Positions 21,841-33,948 of a stretch of 64,000 nucleotides of DNA are shown here, one piece after another. The notes beneath the pieces are model-generated. The model did not search any database. It saw nothing but the letters and a program-made list of their open reading frames with translations, and had not been told where the DNA came from. Positions within the stretch are counted from its first letter, which is position 1, and each line of letters begins with the position of its first letter. The position numbers were made by a program, and so were the translations under genes. The stretch comes from Elmis aenea (lineage: Eukaryota; Arthropoda; Insecta; Coleoptera; Elmidae), in NCBI GenBank assembly GCA_947652605.1, contig OX393576.1:16766575-16830574 (forward strand). The letters run 5' to 3'.

Positions 21841-22209
21841 TTCTTAAAAAAAAAAACTTTTATCTAACCTTTAACCTAATTTAAAAAATATATATAAATA
21901 TAAAGTTGGGCCGTAGAAATAAGTTTATTGTATGTATAAATAGCTAATTATTCACACACTGTATGTGTAAATAGTCACATCCTTAAAAAAAAAATTTCTC
22001 TTGATATTTATGTTTGTCTAAGAATAAATTTTTTTGTTACCTATTACATCCTTAAAATTATATATTTTTTCTTTTGATATTTATGTTTGTTATCTATTAC
22101 ATACCATTATTTTTATAATTTGTCCCATCCTTAGACAAATTATAGATCACCTTTGTTTTCCTAAACCAAATAACAAAAATTTATAGTAGCGATTATGTTC
22201 ATTTAAGTG

Positions 22210-22448
22210 AAATTGGAATAGAATGGTAATATTTCTGGCACCAATATTATTTAATTATTTGTAATAATCATGGAGCAAAATGTATTACATTATTGCCTGA
22301 AAGTTGGTTTTTTAATAGTTAACCGCTCCCTTTTTCATTCGGGTTATTTATTTTAAAATATTAACATAATTTATAACATCCCGGCAAGATGTCCGATTTC
22401 ATTCTGTAAATCCGGGATAAGCAAAAATGTCCAATATGAGAAACCCTA
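22210..22448 (+). mobile_element. 3' end of a TAGGGTTTC-family hAT copy
   Basis: The segment follows 6515-6776 closely: CACCAATATTATT, AATAATCATGGAGCAAAATG, ACCGCTCCCT, GGGTTATTTA, ATCCCGG and the terminal GAGAAACCCTA. It has decayed CCCGGG palindromes and lacks the left end and transposase tail, so it is a truncated relic. Confidence 0.8.
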
Positions 22449-24661
22449 TTTGTATGAATAAAAACATTATTTAAAGTTTAACACAAATCCTATTGGAAGT
22501 TATTATAGATTTTAAAATGTACTGCTTCTACATCAACAAAATGTTTTTTTCTTATACTGTATTTTTTTGTAATTTTGCATTTTTGTAAAAAAAATTACTT
22601 TTTGTATATCATACTTATTAAGGTATTTGAGAAATCAACTAAACAAACGCGTTTTATAATCCAATTTCTATCGATACATAATATTAGAGTTATACAAACA
22701 TAATATCTGGCACATTCACACACAGACGAACGACTTCGCGAACGTGTTCAGGAGAAACGTTTAAATCCGTGGGAAATTCCAAATTCGAACTATTTCGCAA
22801 TTACAATACGGATGGCGAAAGTAATTATAAGTGATTCCCATTTCCTTTACTTACATGACCGGTATAAGTTTGTATTTTTGCCCTATATACGTTTAACCAG
22901 CTTAAACTTTTTATTTTTGTTTGGCAGAGGATGAACAAAGAAACTTACATTAAGAATACAATAAACAGCGGTGACAACGAAAAGCGCGCAACTCTTATGT
23001 AATTCCTGCGCTGATAAAGATAATTCATATTAAAAATCTCAACATGAAGTAGTTACGACATGAACGGCGTATTTGCATGCTTGGGTAAAAGTTATTTCGT
23101 GACTCTGCAGCAACTCACTGCGGGAAGTCTAGATTACACGAAGAGTGCATCGCTGCAACCAACTATTTTACAAAATGTGAGAATTGCAAAATATATTGCC
23201 TTGTGGTAATACGACTGCAACGTAAAACACCGAGAAAGTTCAGGAATCTTTTACCCCACATATTTATTAATACTTTAAAAAGCAAGTCTTAATGTAGTTT
23301 AGTTAGTAACAGATTTATATATCGGCTTATATAGGTTTACAAAGTTCCTGTACATTTCGCAATTAACGAAGAGCGCATCTGACAAAGTTATATTTCATAC
23401 TTCCACGCCCTAAACGATTCAAGTGAGTAAATAACTTTGTATGTATTCTAATTGCTAAATACCACGCGAAAAATATCGTAATAAATATTGTGTGTATACA
23501 TCTGCTTGACTGGTATATGACCTTTTGTAAGAATCGGATTTAACAACGCCAAGTAAAGCGCATTATTTTTTCTTGTAACAGTTTTTAAGTTAAATATCCT
23601 TCTCAACTTTCCTTTTTCATAAATTTATTCCAGATCATCCTGGTGTTATTATTAATAATGGTTAATGGTTAAACTAAGGGTTGACAGTACGGCGTTGTAT
23701 AATAGAAACACTTCAGAATGGTTTGTGGTGGTGGGTAAGTAGAGTGGTTAAAAGAATTATAAGTGGTGCATATTTATGTGTCTTGACTTTTTGAAGTATT
23801 GTCAAGTCACACCTCATTTACACAAGAGACGGTGTGAGACATTCCAAGCCGTAATTTATGTACGTACCATTTTTATTTTACAAGCACCCATCATCTAATA
23901 TCTGATTGGCTAAGTGGTAATGATGAAATATGTTATTCGTTTAAAATTTCTCACTCAAACATTTTAACATATACAAATGATAATTACCTATACATAGTAT
24001 GGAGTTACATTTGTTACATTTTTAAATACACATAAAAATTGGTTTTGAAAAATACAAATACAGAAAATTGTAGCTAATCGGATAACTATTTTTTATACCA
24101 AACGTGTACTGTTATGTTTTTAAATGTTTTTCTAGTGTAGTTTTAAAATTTTGCTAAACTTGGATCGCCGTTCGTTTACTTTTTTGTTTAATCAATTCGT
24201 TTTATAGTAAATAATTTTACTTTGTATGCATTAACTTTTTGAAATAGGTAATCTATAAAATGATTTAAAAAGTAGGTATATGAAGGTTTAATGATCCAAA
24301 ACTCTAAAATTTTAGTGAATTTTATATTTATAATTTTAGAGGCAATAATGTGTACGATATCAATTTTTTGTAGTACAGCCTTTCCAATTACTGTGAGTAT
24401 GTTATTATGTCAGTTTTGCTGAAATATAAGGGCTTCATAAAATGCAAAGGATAGTCACCGCATCTTTTCTTATTATCTGGCAAATTGCCAAAATAATTTT
24501 CTGCACAAAAAACTCATCCATGAAGTAACTAACAAAAAAAATTTCAAGAAAATTTTGTTTATGAATGTTTACCTTGATATTAATTTTTGCTTTACAGTAA
24601 ACAATTTTATACCAAATGATATAAATAATTCAAGTTTTCCTGTTATTATAATTATTTAATG
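22449..24661. other. Long non-coding stretch, nothing recognised
   Basis: Slightly less AT-rich around 22700-23450, with no protein-like frame, no inverted repeat and no tRNA-type promoter. It may be unique sequence (intronic or intergenic). Confidence 0.4.
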
Positions 24662-24850
24662 TAGTAATATCAAAAACGATGTTTTTTTCTGGTTTAAAAT
24701 AGCTTTTTATTGATTCGATCACACTATTGTTTCGTCGAGTTTGTTTTTCTCTTCTACAGCGCTACAATTTATTATCTCTCAATAGTGTAGTCGAATTAAT
24801 AAAAACCTGTTTTAAACAAAAAAAAAAAAAAAACTTTTTTGATATTACTA
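24662..24850. mobile_element. Foldback MITE, 189 bp, about 68-base arms
   Basis: The ends TAGTAATATC and GATATTACTA are perfectly inverted. The arms (24662-24728, 24780-24850) mirror each other through AAAACNTGGTTTAAAATAG-like and GATTCGATCACACTATTG blocks. An A16 run near 24820 faces a T run in the left arm. It is non-coding. No duplication beyond the ends is clear. Confidence 0.7.
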
Positions 24851-26269
24851 CATCAAATGATATATGTGTATACATATAAGTGGGTTTGACAGGTCGGTTA
24901 AGCGAACGACGCTTAAAAGTCTTCCGCTGCGTACAGTATTAAAAAAAATGTAAAAATATACGGGGCGTTCCATTTGAAATAATAAACTGAGGGTCATTTC
25001 CGACAAAACCGGAAGTGAAAGTGATGTACATCTGTTCAAATAATCCGTTTTTTTTTACACATAAAGACTAAAATTGAATTTAATTTAATACAAAGCTAAA
25101 GAAAAAAAAGGGGGTGTCCAGAACAGTTAGATGCGAATACCTACGATTTTAAATGTTGTTATGATTTAGGTCCAATGAAATACAAACTATACGGAAAATA
25201 AAAAAAAATTCAAGAAAAAGGTTTTTTTAAATCAAATATCTTTCTAATTATGCAATAAAAACCGGATGATTCTATTTAAGTTTTTAAAATTACTAACGGA
25301 TTTGACCACTTCCGGTTTAATCACGAAAACCGCTATAGCGTCAGTCAATTCTGCATATGCACTTTTGTATTAATAATTTCTACCCCATCTTCGTCAGACG
25401 TCGCATTTTCGAATTAAAGTACTGGTACACTGAAACAGTCTGTATAAATGTAAAGCTTTTTCACTCTTTTCAATAAAAAGTTACTTACACAAAAATTTTT
25501 AAATAAATCTGCACCAACAAAAAATAACGTAATTTTTTTTAAAACCAAATAAAAGCTACTTATTTCATTATTATAATTTACCTATTCAAATTAAATGATA
25601 GGAGTAGCATTTTAATTTGCTCAAAAAATGTTTAGGTGCTTAAATGTAATATTTTTTTAAATTTTTATATAGCAAGTGACATCAATAAAAAAAAACTATA
25701 AATTCCAGTAAATATCGAATATATCGTCCATATAAAAATCAATCCTGCACTTAGCTTTTGTAACTTGTGCTATAAAAAACAAAACCAACCACTTTATTTT
25801 CCCTTGCAATAATTCCAATAATACCGATTTTTATATTTAAAACTAAAAATAATATCAAACAAAATTAAAAATAAAACTTCATTTCATGATTAGGTATATC
25901 AAGATACCAAAACATCTGTATATCGCTCCATTGCTCTGTTACTTTTTGCTAGTTAAACCGAATCCCTAGTTCTTATTTTAAGCAAGGTCGAATTAAGTTG
26001 TGCGTCCTGTATATTACTGTCAAAGGTTTTATTTCTTTAAACATATAATTTTTTATCAGCCTCTGTACATTATTAAGCAAGTATTTTTTTCTAATGACCA
26101 TCAATTTGTTCAATGTAATCCTTGAATCAGTTCGTTGTGCCTTATAATTGTATCACAACGTACCTGTCCTAATTTTAAATATAACGTATTTGTAGCTGCC
26201 ATCCCATGAACCTAAAATCCAATGAAATAATGTGTTAAACATGATATTAATACCGTGGTCCTTTAAGCC
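24851..26269. other. AT-rich stretch with isolated CGGGGCGTTCC and CGTCCTGTATA termini
   Basis: A left-type terminus (CGGGGCGTTCCATTTGAAA, 24961) and a right-type terminus (GCGTCCTGTATA, about 26002-26013) are present, but the sequences inside them are not mirror images, so I do not pair them. ACCGGAAGT-like strings at 25010 and 25313 face each other in opposite orientation. No gene is seen. Confidence 0.35.
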
Positions 26270-26540
26270 TTTTGACAGGCGATTAAAGTCGGACTGGTTT
26301 ATACGCACCAAAACTGGAAATTACGGTGTACGCCACTGAGTCGATTCACCAAGGGCGCTGCACTCAGACGGGTTGTGCCTATGTTTTATGTAAAGAAGGC
26401 TCGTAAATAAAGCCTACTTTAAATCATGCTCGCCTCTCGGCAAGATACATCCTCTGAACACGGCACGGCACCTCTCTCAGGTGGTCAGGAGGTTGGGCCG
26501 GCACGTAGCCATGATGGAGACCATTGCCTTATATTATGCT
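26270..26540. other. GC-richer island, unidentified
   Basis: Composition rises well above the surroundings. Translation in six frames gives only short, unrecognised peptides. No RNA polymerase III A and B boxes and no terminal repeats are visible. It could be unique conserved DNA or a piece of an unknown retroposon. Confidence 0.3.
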
Positions 26541-27183
26541 TACTGCAAGGCCTTTGTCTTAATGTCTTTATCCCGATTTTTATTTATTGGTCGCCTTAGG
26601 AATATAACTTGTCGATAGATATGAATCATTATCTACTTCATTTGTTAAGAAGTCGGATAAACAAACACAAACAAAAATGTGTTGGTTCGTTACGTGGAAA
26701 GGTTCAAACTAATTTCTAAATGAATAAACAAGCGTTGTGCCTCCTGATTACATACTTTAAGTTATTTAAACTGGTACTTTCTTCGATTATCTCTGATCGC
26801 GTATTTATTGAGCGCAATAACTTATAAATTTCCGTGGAAATATTAATCATATGTATGAAGTGTTATAAACTACAAGATAATAAATTATGCATCGTTGTCC
26901 TTGCACCATTTTCTAGTAAGATGTAAGATAATAATGCTTACTAAGAAATTGCTTTAAAAATGCTATTTAAATTGTATGTACAGCAGCTAGCTACTCGAGA
27001 CAAATATCTGCTTATCAAATCATTTGACAATACATAATATTGCTGGTGAAAACAAATAAAAAAACTTAATTTAACTGTTTTTTTTTTAGGTAGAAGTTGT
27101 TAAACGTTTTTGTTAAAAATATACTATAAAACTGTCAAAAAGGACAGAAAAACGAATGTCAGAAATTAATAGTTTAGTTTACA
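26541..27183. other. Non-coding stretch
   Basis: Nothing recognised; it ends at the TA preceding the foldback at 27186. Confidence 0.4.
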
Positions 27184-28890
27184 TACAGGGTGTTTAAAAT
27201 TCAAGTTTAAACATGGGAATCTCGCTTATTATAATAGCTAGAGTATAGGCTTAAATTTGGCAGAGTCGCTTAATTCGGTGTGCATAAATAATCCGTAGAG
27301 AAGTTGGAAATATCTCAAACGGTATTCGAGAAAATTAGGAAAGACCGGAAGTATGATTTTTGAAAATCGCCCATAACTCCTTTGGATCATAAAATATTTC
27401 AAATGTGTAAAAACATTGCCGAAGCAACTTTTTTAGCTGAATCGGATAGTGATCACAAATTTTTCCCGGGTCGATTGGTTTTTGATTTATGACAACCAAC
27501 TTTATTTTTGCCAAATAGATTTTTTTTCTGAATTCATTAATGTACCAAACATGGTATTTCAATTCTGCATTTATTGTTAAATTAGTAAAATTGAGTTTTG
27601 GACAACAACCCTATCAATCAGGTAGGCCGGTAGTTATAGTTTTTGTCGTTTTGATGACAACCAATCAACAAACTAAAAATTTTGAAAGTCTATTTTGTGT
27701 ATTTTTTATCATAATAAATTCATATAAATGAACATTCGTGAATTTCCTCAAAAGAACAGTAAGAAAGAAACATTGCAGTTAAGCATAGCAGAAGGAGGAA
27801 ATTTAGTTGAACATCTGTAATTTGTTTTGGTTTTTATAGATTTTTACATTATTGTTAAATTTGGCATACCGTTCTTTTAAGTTTTATAATATGTTATTTA
27901 CTTGCATTATATATGCACATTTATTTAAGGTTCTGTGTAAAGTAAAAAAATAATCTTATTCGAATATTTCTGTTCTAAACAAGTAGAACTCTTATTCAAT
28001 AATTAAAAAAATCGCAAAAAATATCCCGCGTTTCTACCTTGTTGAAGTTAATTTATAACATTTATTACGATGAAAAGTAAGAGGCTTTAAAAAATTTTTA
28101 GTTTGTTGATTGGTTGTCATGGAAACGATTAAAACTCCAACGATCGGCCTACTTGATTTATAGTGGTTGTTGTCAAAAACGCATTTTTTCAAATTTGGCA
28201 ATGAATGTAGAAGTGACACATCATGTATGATACATCAATTAATTAAAAAAAAAATCTATTTGATTATGTAAATGGCAAAAATAAGAAAAAATAAAGTTGG
28301 TTGTCACAAAACAAAAACAAATCGACCTGGAAAAATTTGTGATCGCCATCCGATTCAGCATAAAAAATAGCTTTGGCAATGTTTATACACATTTAAAATA
28401 TTTTATTGTCCAAAGGAGTTATAGGCAATATTAAAAAATCGTATTTTCCTGATTTTCCTCATTTTCTCGAATACCGTTTGAGATATTTCCAATTTCTCCT
28501 CGGACTTTTTATTAGCCCCGAATTTAGCAACTTTGCCAAATTTAAACCAATACTCTAGCTCAGGGCTGTCCAGCTGGCGGCCCGCGGGCCACGTCCGACC
28601 CGGGAAAGATATTTTCCGACGACCACTATGTAAAGCGAGTAATTTCGCACGGCTTGCTGCTACTGAAAATGACAAATTGCGCATGACACCGGAAATTGTG
28701 TGCAAAGTTCACTTTGCGTGTGTAAAGTGACGATTTCCGCTACATTACACACGCTAAACGCGCTGTCAAGTTAACGTGAAGCAAATCTAACCTCACAAGT
28801 GTCAAGTGTCACCAACGTCAAAAAAATGTTATTTTCACAACTTTTTTGCAGAATTAATGATTATGTCTAAGTGGTCGTCGGAAAAGCATA

Positions 28891-29010
28891 GTGTACAACA
28901 CGTGCTGAATTGAATATTTCACACTCGTATGACTGAGCCACTCGCCTGACGGCTCGTCGCTCAACTGTCATACTCGTGTGAAATATTCAACTTTCAGCAC
29001 TAGTTGTACA
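28891..29010. repeat. Palindrome, about 42-base arms, inside the hAT element
   Basis: 28891-28932 (GTACAACACGTGCTGAA...TCACACTCGTATGAC) and 28967-29010 are inverted copies with a few differences, around a 34-base spacer. The element is probably a further MITE or a structured internal part of the hAT element. Confidence 0.65.
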
Positions 29011-29041
29011 ATATACTATTTTTGGCCCCCCGAACATCTTA

Positions 29042-29366
29042 AGCCACGTACACACTGGGTTCGCAAACTGTTGGCGAACAGTTTGCGAACCCGGTACATC
29101 AAAGGGGCTGTTCGCGAACTCGAGCCTGACATAACATCACTTTTTGACTGCACCTGTTTTTTTGTGAACACGCGGTTATAACAGCGTCTTCGTCGCTTGA
29201 TGACATGTTTATTTACAAAACGCAAACCGTTTACAAACTGTTTTAGTGCTGTTACGAACACAATCATGTTTTGATGTGGACGTGTTTGCGAACCTGGTAT
29301 GGACGGGAGATAGCAAACTGAGTGCGCGAATCGAGTTCGCGAACTCATTTTGGTCAGTACGCGGCT
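29042..29366. mobile_element. Harbinger-like MITE, 325 bp, TTA duplication
   Basis: The ends are AGCCACGTACACACTGG and, inverted, AGCCGCGTACTGACC. TTA flanks both sides (29039-29041, 29367-29369), the TWA-type 3-bp target expected of PIF/Harbinger elements. The interior repeats TTCGC(A/G)AAC motifs, including a perfect 16-bp-stem hairpin at 29057-29092. The open frames on both strands are by-products of these repeats. It shares its terminal string with the MITE at 18593-19289. Confidence 0.78.
29057..29092. repeat. Perfect 16-bp-stem hairpin
   Basis: GGGTTCGCAAACTGTT, four-base loop GGCG, then the exact reverse complement. This is a subterminal structure of the Harbinger-like MITE. Confidence 0.9.
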
Positions 29367-29587
29367 TTACAAATAATTATTCAACTTAACCCTTCACTCG
29401 ATTTATAGATAATGAATATTGCGTGTAGCCTATTAGAATCTATACTCAATTGTGACCCGCTAAAACTTAAGAGTAGAAAAAATTGCCCGCATTGATATGT
29501 ATGGTGGACTGGACAGCCAGAGCCCTGCTCTAGCTATTATAATAAGCGAGAACCCCATGTTTAAACTCGAATTCCAAACAACCTGTA

Positions 29588-31134
29588 TATAAAACCCTCA
29601 GCATACCAATTAAGAAAGATTTCCAATTTATTTTAAACAGTTGATAAATTTAAGTCACTTCTTAAACAAAATATTTCTTCAGAACTTATGTTTGTTATTT
29701 ATTCAATAATGACAGTGACTGTAAATTATAATTATTTCATTAAACGTATTAAACTAAACAAACACTATTTAATATGTATCCCCATACATTTTGTCCATAT
29801 TCTTACGAATGAAACAAATACAATTATTATTGACCTTTGTTTTTACAGTAGGTATAGTATGCGTTAAATACCTTGTAGCGCAAAAGCATAATGTAAATGC
29901 ATCTTAACAGTGTTATAGTGTTAATGCTCAACTGCACAAAGATGTAAAATTAATACAGATGGACGAACAGGTATTATTTACAATCTGCACGTGTACTTTA
30001 CAGCTTTCCCACTTTTAATTACTGGAAAATCGTTATTTATTTCCGCGTTAACTTATTAAACATGCACCATATGCACATAAATTGTGAAATGCAGTTTAGC
30101 TGCGGTTTCTCGGTTTTATTTCACACTAAATGTATTTACAATACTGCCGCGTACCGTTACTCTATGCAGCTTGGCTATTAAAAAATCCACACAATTTGGT
30201 TCTTTAATTTGTTAGAGGAATTCTGCATACTTTTTTAACGGCTGCGCTATCAACTAAGCATGTTTTCAACTCGGATAGTTTGTCGCGTGTTGTTATCGCG
30301 ATATTTACTACTTATAATCTAATTTAGTGCTTCGGAATAGCATAAATTTATTCTAAACATGGGGCTAAGTACAAGTAAACCAGTAAAGTGCCAGTCCTTA
30401 TAAATATCCATTATAAAGCAATAAATATGATACTTATGACAAGTACAAGAAATCCGATTCTGATTTATGTCAGCTGAGTTTCTTATAAATAAGCAATTAA
30501 TAAGGCAGTGTTATATTAACACTACAAAGTTCGATGGGGAATAAATTTAAATGCAAATTAAGCTTAAAATAATGCCCGCCTTCGTCTTATCTGGGTAGAT
30601 TTTATTAATGTTCAGTACATAACGTTGGCCACAATACAAAAATGTAAGGAATTTGCTTTAGAGAACTGCACATCTGAAATATGTGTTGCAAGACGAAGCT
30701 TAAAATTAAAAGTAACAATAATAAACTTAAATTTTTGTTGAAATGTATGAATTACTTTAACGTAGAACATACGTAAATCAACACTAATTTTTTATTCAGT
30801 ATTCAGTAACAGTATCAACACGAAAATTAGGTTATAAACTACCTGAGAGTTAACCTGAAGACCTCTGCGTCACTACCCTTAGCGGGGAAGCTATAAACTC
30901 AGAGAACTTATATTCAGACACACACATGCGCTTTTCGTTCTGCTTAATGCAAATGATCTTTTTCGTACGCTGTAGCGGCCGAAGAAACTTTTTCGGCCGT
31001 TGCTAAGGATAGGGCCGGAAATGCAGTACTTTATGGTTGCTAACGAGTCCGTCAAACAACTGTTTCTAGTAGGATCGCACAAAAATAGATTTTTTATTAT
31101 CTTCATGGTCTAGTTTAACAATGTTTGGTTTGTT
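29588..31134. other. Non-coding stretch, probably unique
   Basis: No repeat ends are seen. A small GGCCGAA...TTCGGCC hairpin is at about 30979-31000. The open frame at 30891-31106 (minus) lacks recognisable features. Confidence 0.4.
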
Positions 31135-31425
31135 CCGATCTCAAGTAATCTAATTCTAAAACTGGTTACTCCATTACTTTCTTAGACGTCCTACATATCT
31201 TTGTACATTTGGTTTGTAGTTTGTATTTAGTAATTGTTTCAGAATTCGTCATTCATCTTATGTTAAGATGTTATAGCCAGTTTGTACGGTATTGACGAAT
31301 GTTTTCCAGTAAGCTAGGTATGTGCATTTCTTGTCGTCAATCGTAGTTTCTTCTTGAATCCTTGATATTGTATCCTGCCATATGTCTTAAAATATCTCAT
31401 CTCAGCTGCTTCAACTCGGATGGCT
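31135..31425 (-). pseudogene. LINE reverse-transcriptase C-terminal relic
   Basis: Conceptual translation on the minus strand gives, across at least two frame changes, VEAAEMRYF, then HIPSLLENIRQYRTNW, then YKPNVQRYVGRLRK and WSNQF. These are the conserved tail of insect non-LTR retrotransposon ORF2 proteins (pattern EMR.L...G.T..D..RN..IR..L.I..L...I..YR..W..H..RM, then YKP.G.R..GRPRKRW..Q). Stops and frameshifts show it is dead. The clade is not determined. Confidence 0.68.
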
Positions 31426-31667
31426 GGGCTTTGTGTTAAGTTTGTTAAATTTATTATTGTGGCCAATATTTGTATTGTAGTTGGGTATTGGTAACTCCAT
31501 GTGGGAATCGAATAAATATAGACGGTATTCCTATCTTAAATGTTTACTATCTTACAACTTTTTGTACCTTTATACATGCAATAAGAAGTTAACACACACC
31601 TGATATTAATTCAGCATATTGCAACAAAATTATTTAAAAAACGTCTTTGTTTTAAATTCTGTAAATA

Positions 31668-32293
31668 CAGGGTGTGTAAAAATTGGCGGAAGCGCTACAC
31701 GTGGCGATGTTTTTCGTAAAATTCTAAGTCGAAAATCTTAATACGATAATGTTGTACCATGCTTGCTGTGTCTGCAAGAGGTCCTCAAAGTTTTGACATT
31801 TAGTCCTTTAATAAGCATTATTACTTAATACTTGCAAATGAAAAAGCTGCAATTTGGAATAAAAATAAATTTAGAATAGTATTTTCCCTAGATATTGTGT
31901 TCTTCCTTTTAAAAATTGGTGTTGAAAATATGTAAATCACTGATTTGAATGAAAATAATACATATGGAAACATTGTCATTAGCTGTCATCTCTGTTTTTC
32001 TCGTAATTATTTCTAGTTTGTGTTTTACGATACCCAAAAGTTTGCAGCTATGTTTACGAACTGAAGGCTCTCAGTTCGAACAAAAATTGTAAATACCTAA
32101 GTAAAAATTATTGCTGGTAAAAAAATGTCCAAACGCAAATCAATGTATGCAATGTTGCCAATTTTTTTTTCTTTAAATGGTTCTTGAGGCCATAGGAAGC
32201 ATGGTACAACATTTTTGTATCAAGATTTTCGACTTATAATTTTACGAAGAACATCGTCACGTGTAGCGCTTCCGCCAATTTTTACACACCCTG
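31668..32293. mobile_element. TA-flanked foldback, 626 bp
   Basis: The left end CAGGGTGTGTAAAAATTGGC and the right end are near-perfect inverted copies through GGAAGCGCTACACGTG, AAAATTCTAAGTCG and TACCATGCTT, giving arms of about 155 bases. TA flanks both sides (31666-31667, 32294-32295). The ends are nearly identical, so this looks like one of the younger palindromes in the window. No coding sequence. Confidence 0.85.
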
Positions 32294-32295
32294 TA

Positions 32296-32890
32296 TATTA
32301 AAGGTAGTTAAACACTTTGGTTTATTTGCTCAAATTTTTAAGGTTAGTTAGTTTTAAAGCCTCTTACAAGTTGAATATTTTTGTGAAAAGATTAGTTTGT
32401 CCACGAGTTTGTATGCTTGCGAAAATTTACGGTTAATTATAAATAACCAAAACATAAACATATCCTGAATTTTGTTATCTTTATTGACTGAGAAAATGGA
32501 GCTATATAACATATAATAAAATATACACATGGACTCGTGTGTTTGTGTGGGTGTGTATTTGTAGACCCACGTTGTAAACCTTAAGAATTAAAAATCAATA
32601 CAGCACATGCAAGTAGAATAATATGTAATTAATAATAATACTATTAATAATAATACACCTAAAAAAAATATATTTATCTTTGCCATTCTGTGTACCGTAA
32701 TTATTTAGCACTTAAATAGTAGTTATACCTTTAAGGCAATAAATAAACGCACACTGTTCTAATTGTTAACAAGGCAATCGTATTAGTTTCAGAGTTTTAC
32801 TTTCGCCATACCTAGGATGAAGAATATATTGTTTTATCTTAAGGAAATAATTAATATATAAGTTAAGTTTCAATTTATTGCTTTATTTAA
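32296..32890. other. AT-rich non-coding stretch
   Basis: TAATAATAA-type low-complexity sequence near 32625-32650; nothing else recognised. Confidence 0.4.
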
Positions 32891-32894
32891 TAAA

Positions 32895-33440
32895 AATCTA
32901 AGGGCACTAGATTTTAGTGATTTTAGAAATATTCGCAAGAGTAGTGTCCTTATTTTAAGAGTTGCAAAAAAGTTTATAGGAAAAAGTTTTAATAATTCAA
33001 AACTAAGACTAGTATGAAATTTGAATTTTTATAGTAATTTTCACTTTTTGTTATGGTTTTCTTATTTAAAAAAAAATTATCACCAAGGATTTAAATCAGT
33101 GTTTCTCAAAGTGTGGTCCGCGGGCCCCTGGGGTTCCCTGAATACTCCTGAAGGTGTCCCCGAGCTCTTTCATAATGTTCAAATATCATTAAAATTTATT
33201 AGCCAGGCCATAAGAAAACAAAAATATTGTCCACAAAACAATTTATTGGGGTCCTCTGTAAGAATTTAATTTTGAAAGGAGTCTTTAGAGTAAAAAAATT
33301 GAGAAACACTGCCTTAAATTATTTAAAAATGAAAAAAAGTTTAATAAAAAAGCATGACACTAGATTTTAACGATTTTAGCGATTTTTAGAAATAATCGCA
33401 ACAGTAATTGTTCATTTTTAAATTCCAAACAAATAGTGAA
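32895..33440. mobile_element. Fragment of the TCAAAAAGTCTGCAACA foldback family
   Basis: GGGCACTAGATTTTAGTGATTTTAGAAATATTCGCA and AGTGTCCTTATTT-type blocks match the interior of the elements at 10393 and 44410. A second, similar block follows at about 33355-33400. No termini are present, and a hAT MITE is inserted at 33097. Confidence 0.55.
33097..33311. mobile_element. hAT MITE, 215 bp
   Basis: The termini CAGTGTTTCTCAA and TTGAGAAACACTG are perfect inverted repeats of the hAT type. The flanks ATTTAAAT (33089-33096) and CCTTAAAT (33312-33319) agree at 6 of 8 bases. It is non-coding. The G/C-rich left half (GTGGTCCGCGGGCCCCTGGG) is typical of this MITE class. Confidence 0.82.
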
Positions 33441-33696
33441 GTAGTTGTTAATAGTTGCTTTACAATTAATAATGTAAAAATCGAAGGTATCAATCATTAG
33501 AGAAAACAATATTTTGTGTTTTGTATTAAATTATTATCTACAATTGCTTTTTTGGTAATTTTTTTCCTTATAAACTACAATCGACGTATTTCAATTTCAA
33601 ATTTGTTAATTCACATTTTACCCAATATTTAGCGGACCCTAACAAATAAAAAGTTTCCGGAGGTTAAAAGTTTTTTATTAACCCCTTGAAAAGTCT

Positions 33697-33948
33697 GACC
33701 GTTGCTAACGTCGTTATAGTGTATGCAACCTTCCGAGTTAATCGGGAGGTCGTGGGTTCGAATCCCACGTCCGTCTTTCATCGTAGAGGTTTCAGGTGGT
33801 TCCCTCTACCTACTATAGGCAAATGCTGTGACAGTACTACCACCTACCCTTACCTTACCCACCCTTTGCTTGTTCCCCACTCCCTCCTCCCGGACGCTAG
33901 TGACCACAGATGTCGAAGCGTCCTTAAACACTCAATTTAAAAAAAAAC
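33697..33948 (+). mobile_element. tRNA-headed SINE
   Basis: The head (33697-33775) ends in a perfect T-arm: CGTGG GTTCGAA TCCCACG contains the B box GGTTCGAATCC. A weak A-box-like GTTATAGTG lies about 40 bases upstream, and a possible anticodon arm (TTCCG...CGGGA) lies between. A C/T-rich body (33777-33925) and an A-rich tail follow. The loop lacks a proper anticodon context, so it is a retroposon and not a working tRNA gene. RNA polymerase III promoter use is expected for the family. Confidence 0.7.

Larger units (their letters stand above)
28561..29527. mobile_element. hAT element, 967 bp, perfect 8-bp duplication
   Basis: The left end is CAGGGCTGTCCAGCTGGCGG and the right end closes with AGAGCCCTG. 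CTCTAGCT flanks both sides exactly (28553-28560, 29528-29535). The left terminus with GCGGCCCGCGGGCC belongs to a common hAT pattern. No transposase frame remains. It contains a 42-base-arm palindrome (28891-29010) and a Harbinger-like MITE (29042-29366). Confidence 0.92.
27186..29585. mobile_element. TA-flanked foldback element hosting two nested transposons
   Basis: The left end CAGGGTGTTTAAAATTCAAG and the right end (CGAATTCCAAACAACCTG) are inverted, with TA at 27184-27185 and 29586-29587. Arms of about 500 bases (27186-27690 and 28083-28560 plus 29528-29585) mirror each other through TCTCGCTTATTATAATAGCT, AACGGTATTCGAGAAAAT, AAGTTGGTTGTCA and ATGACAACCAATCAACAAAC. The central 390 bases are unique and non-coding. 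The right arm is split by the hAT element at 28561-29527. Removing that element and one CTCTAGCT restores arm symmetry. Confidence 0.85.

Noticed and set aside
24961..26013. Single element between CGGGGCGTTCC and GCGTCCTGTATA
   Set aside because: The ends do not correspond beyond a few bases.
29016..29348. 110-codon minus-strand open frame, among the longest in the window
   Set aside because: It lies almost wholly in the Harbinger-like MITE and follows its TTCGCAAAC repeats; there is no protein similarity.
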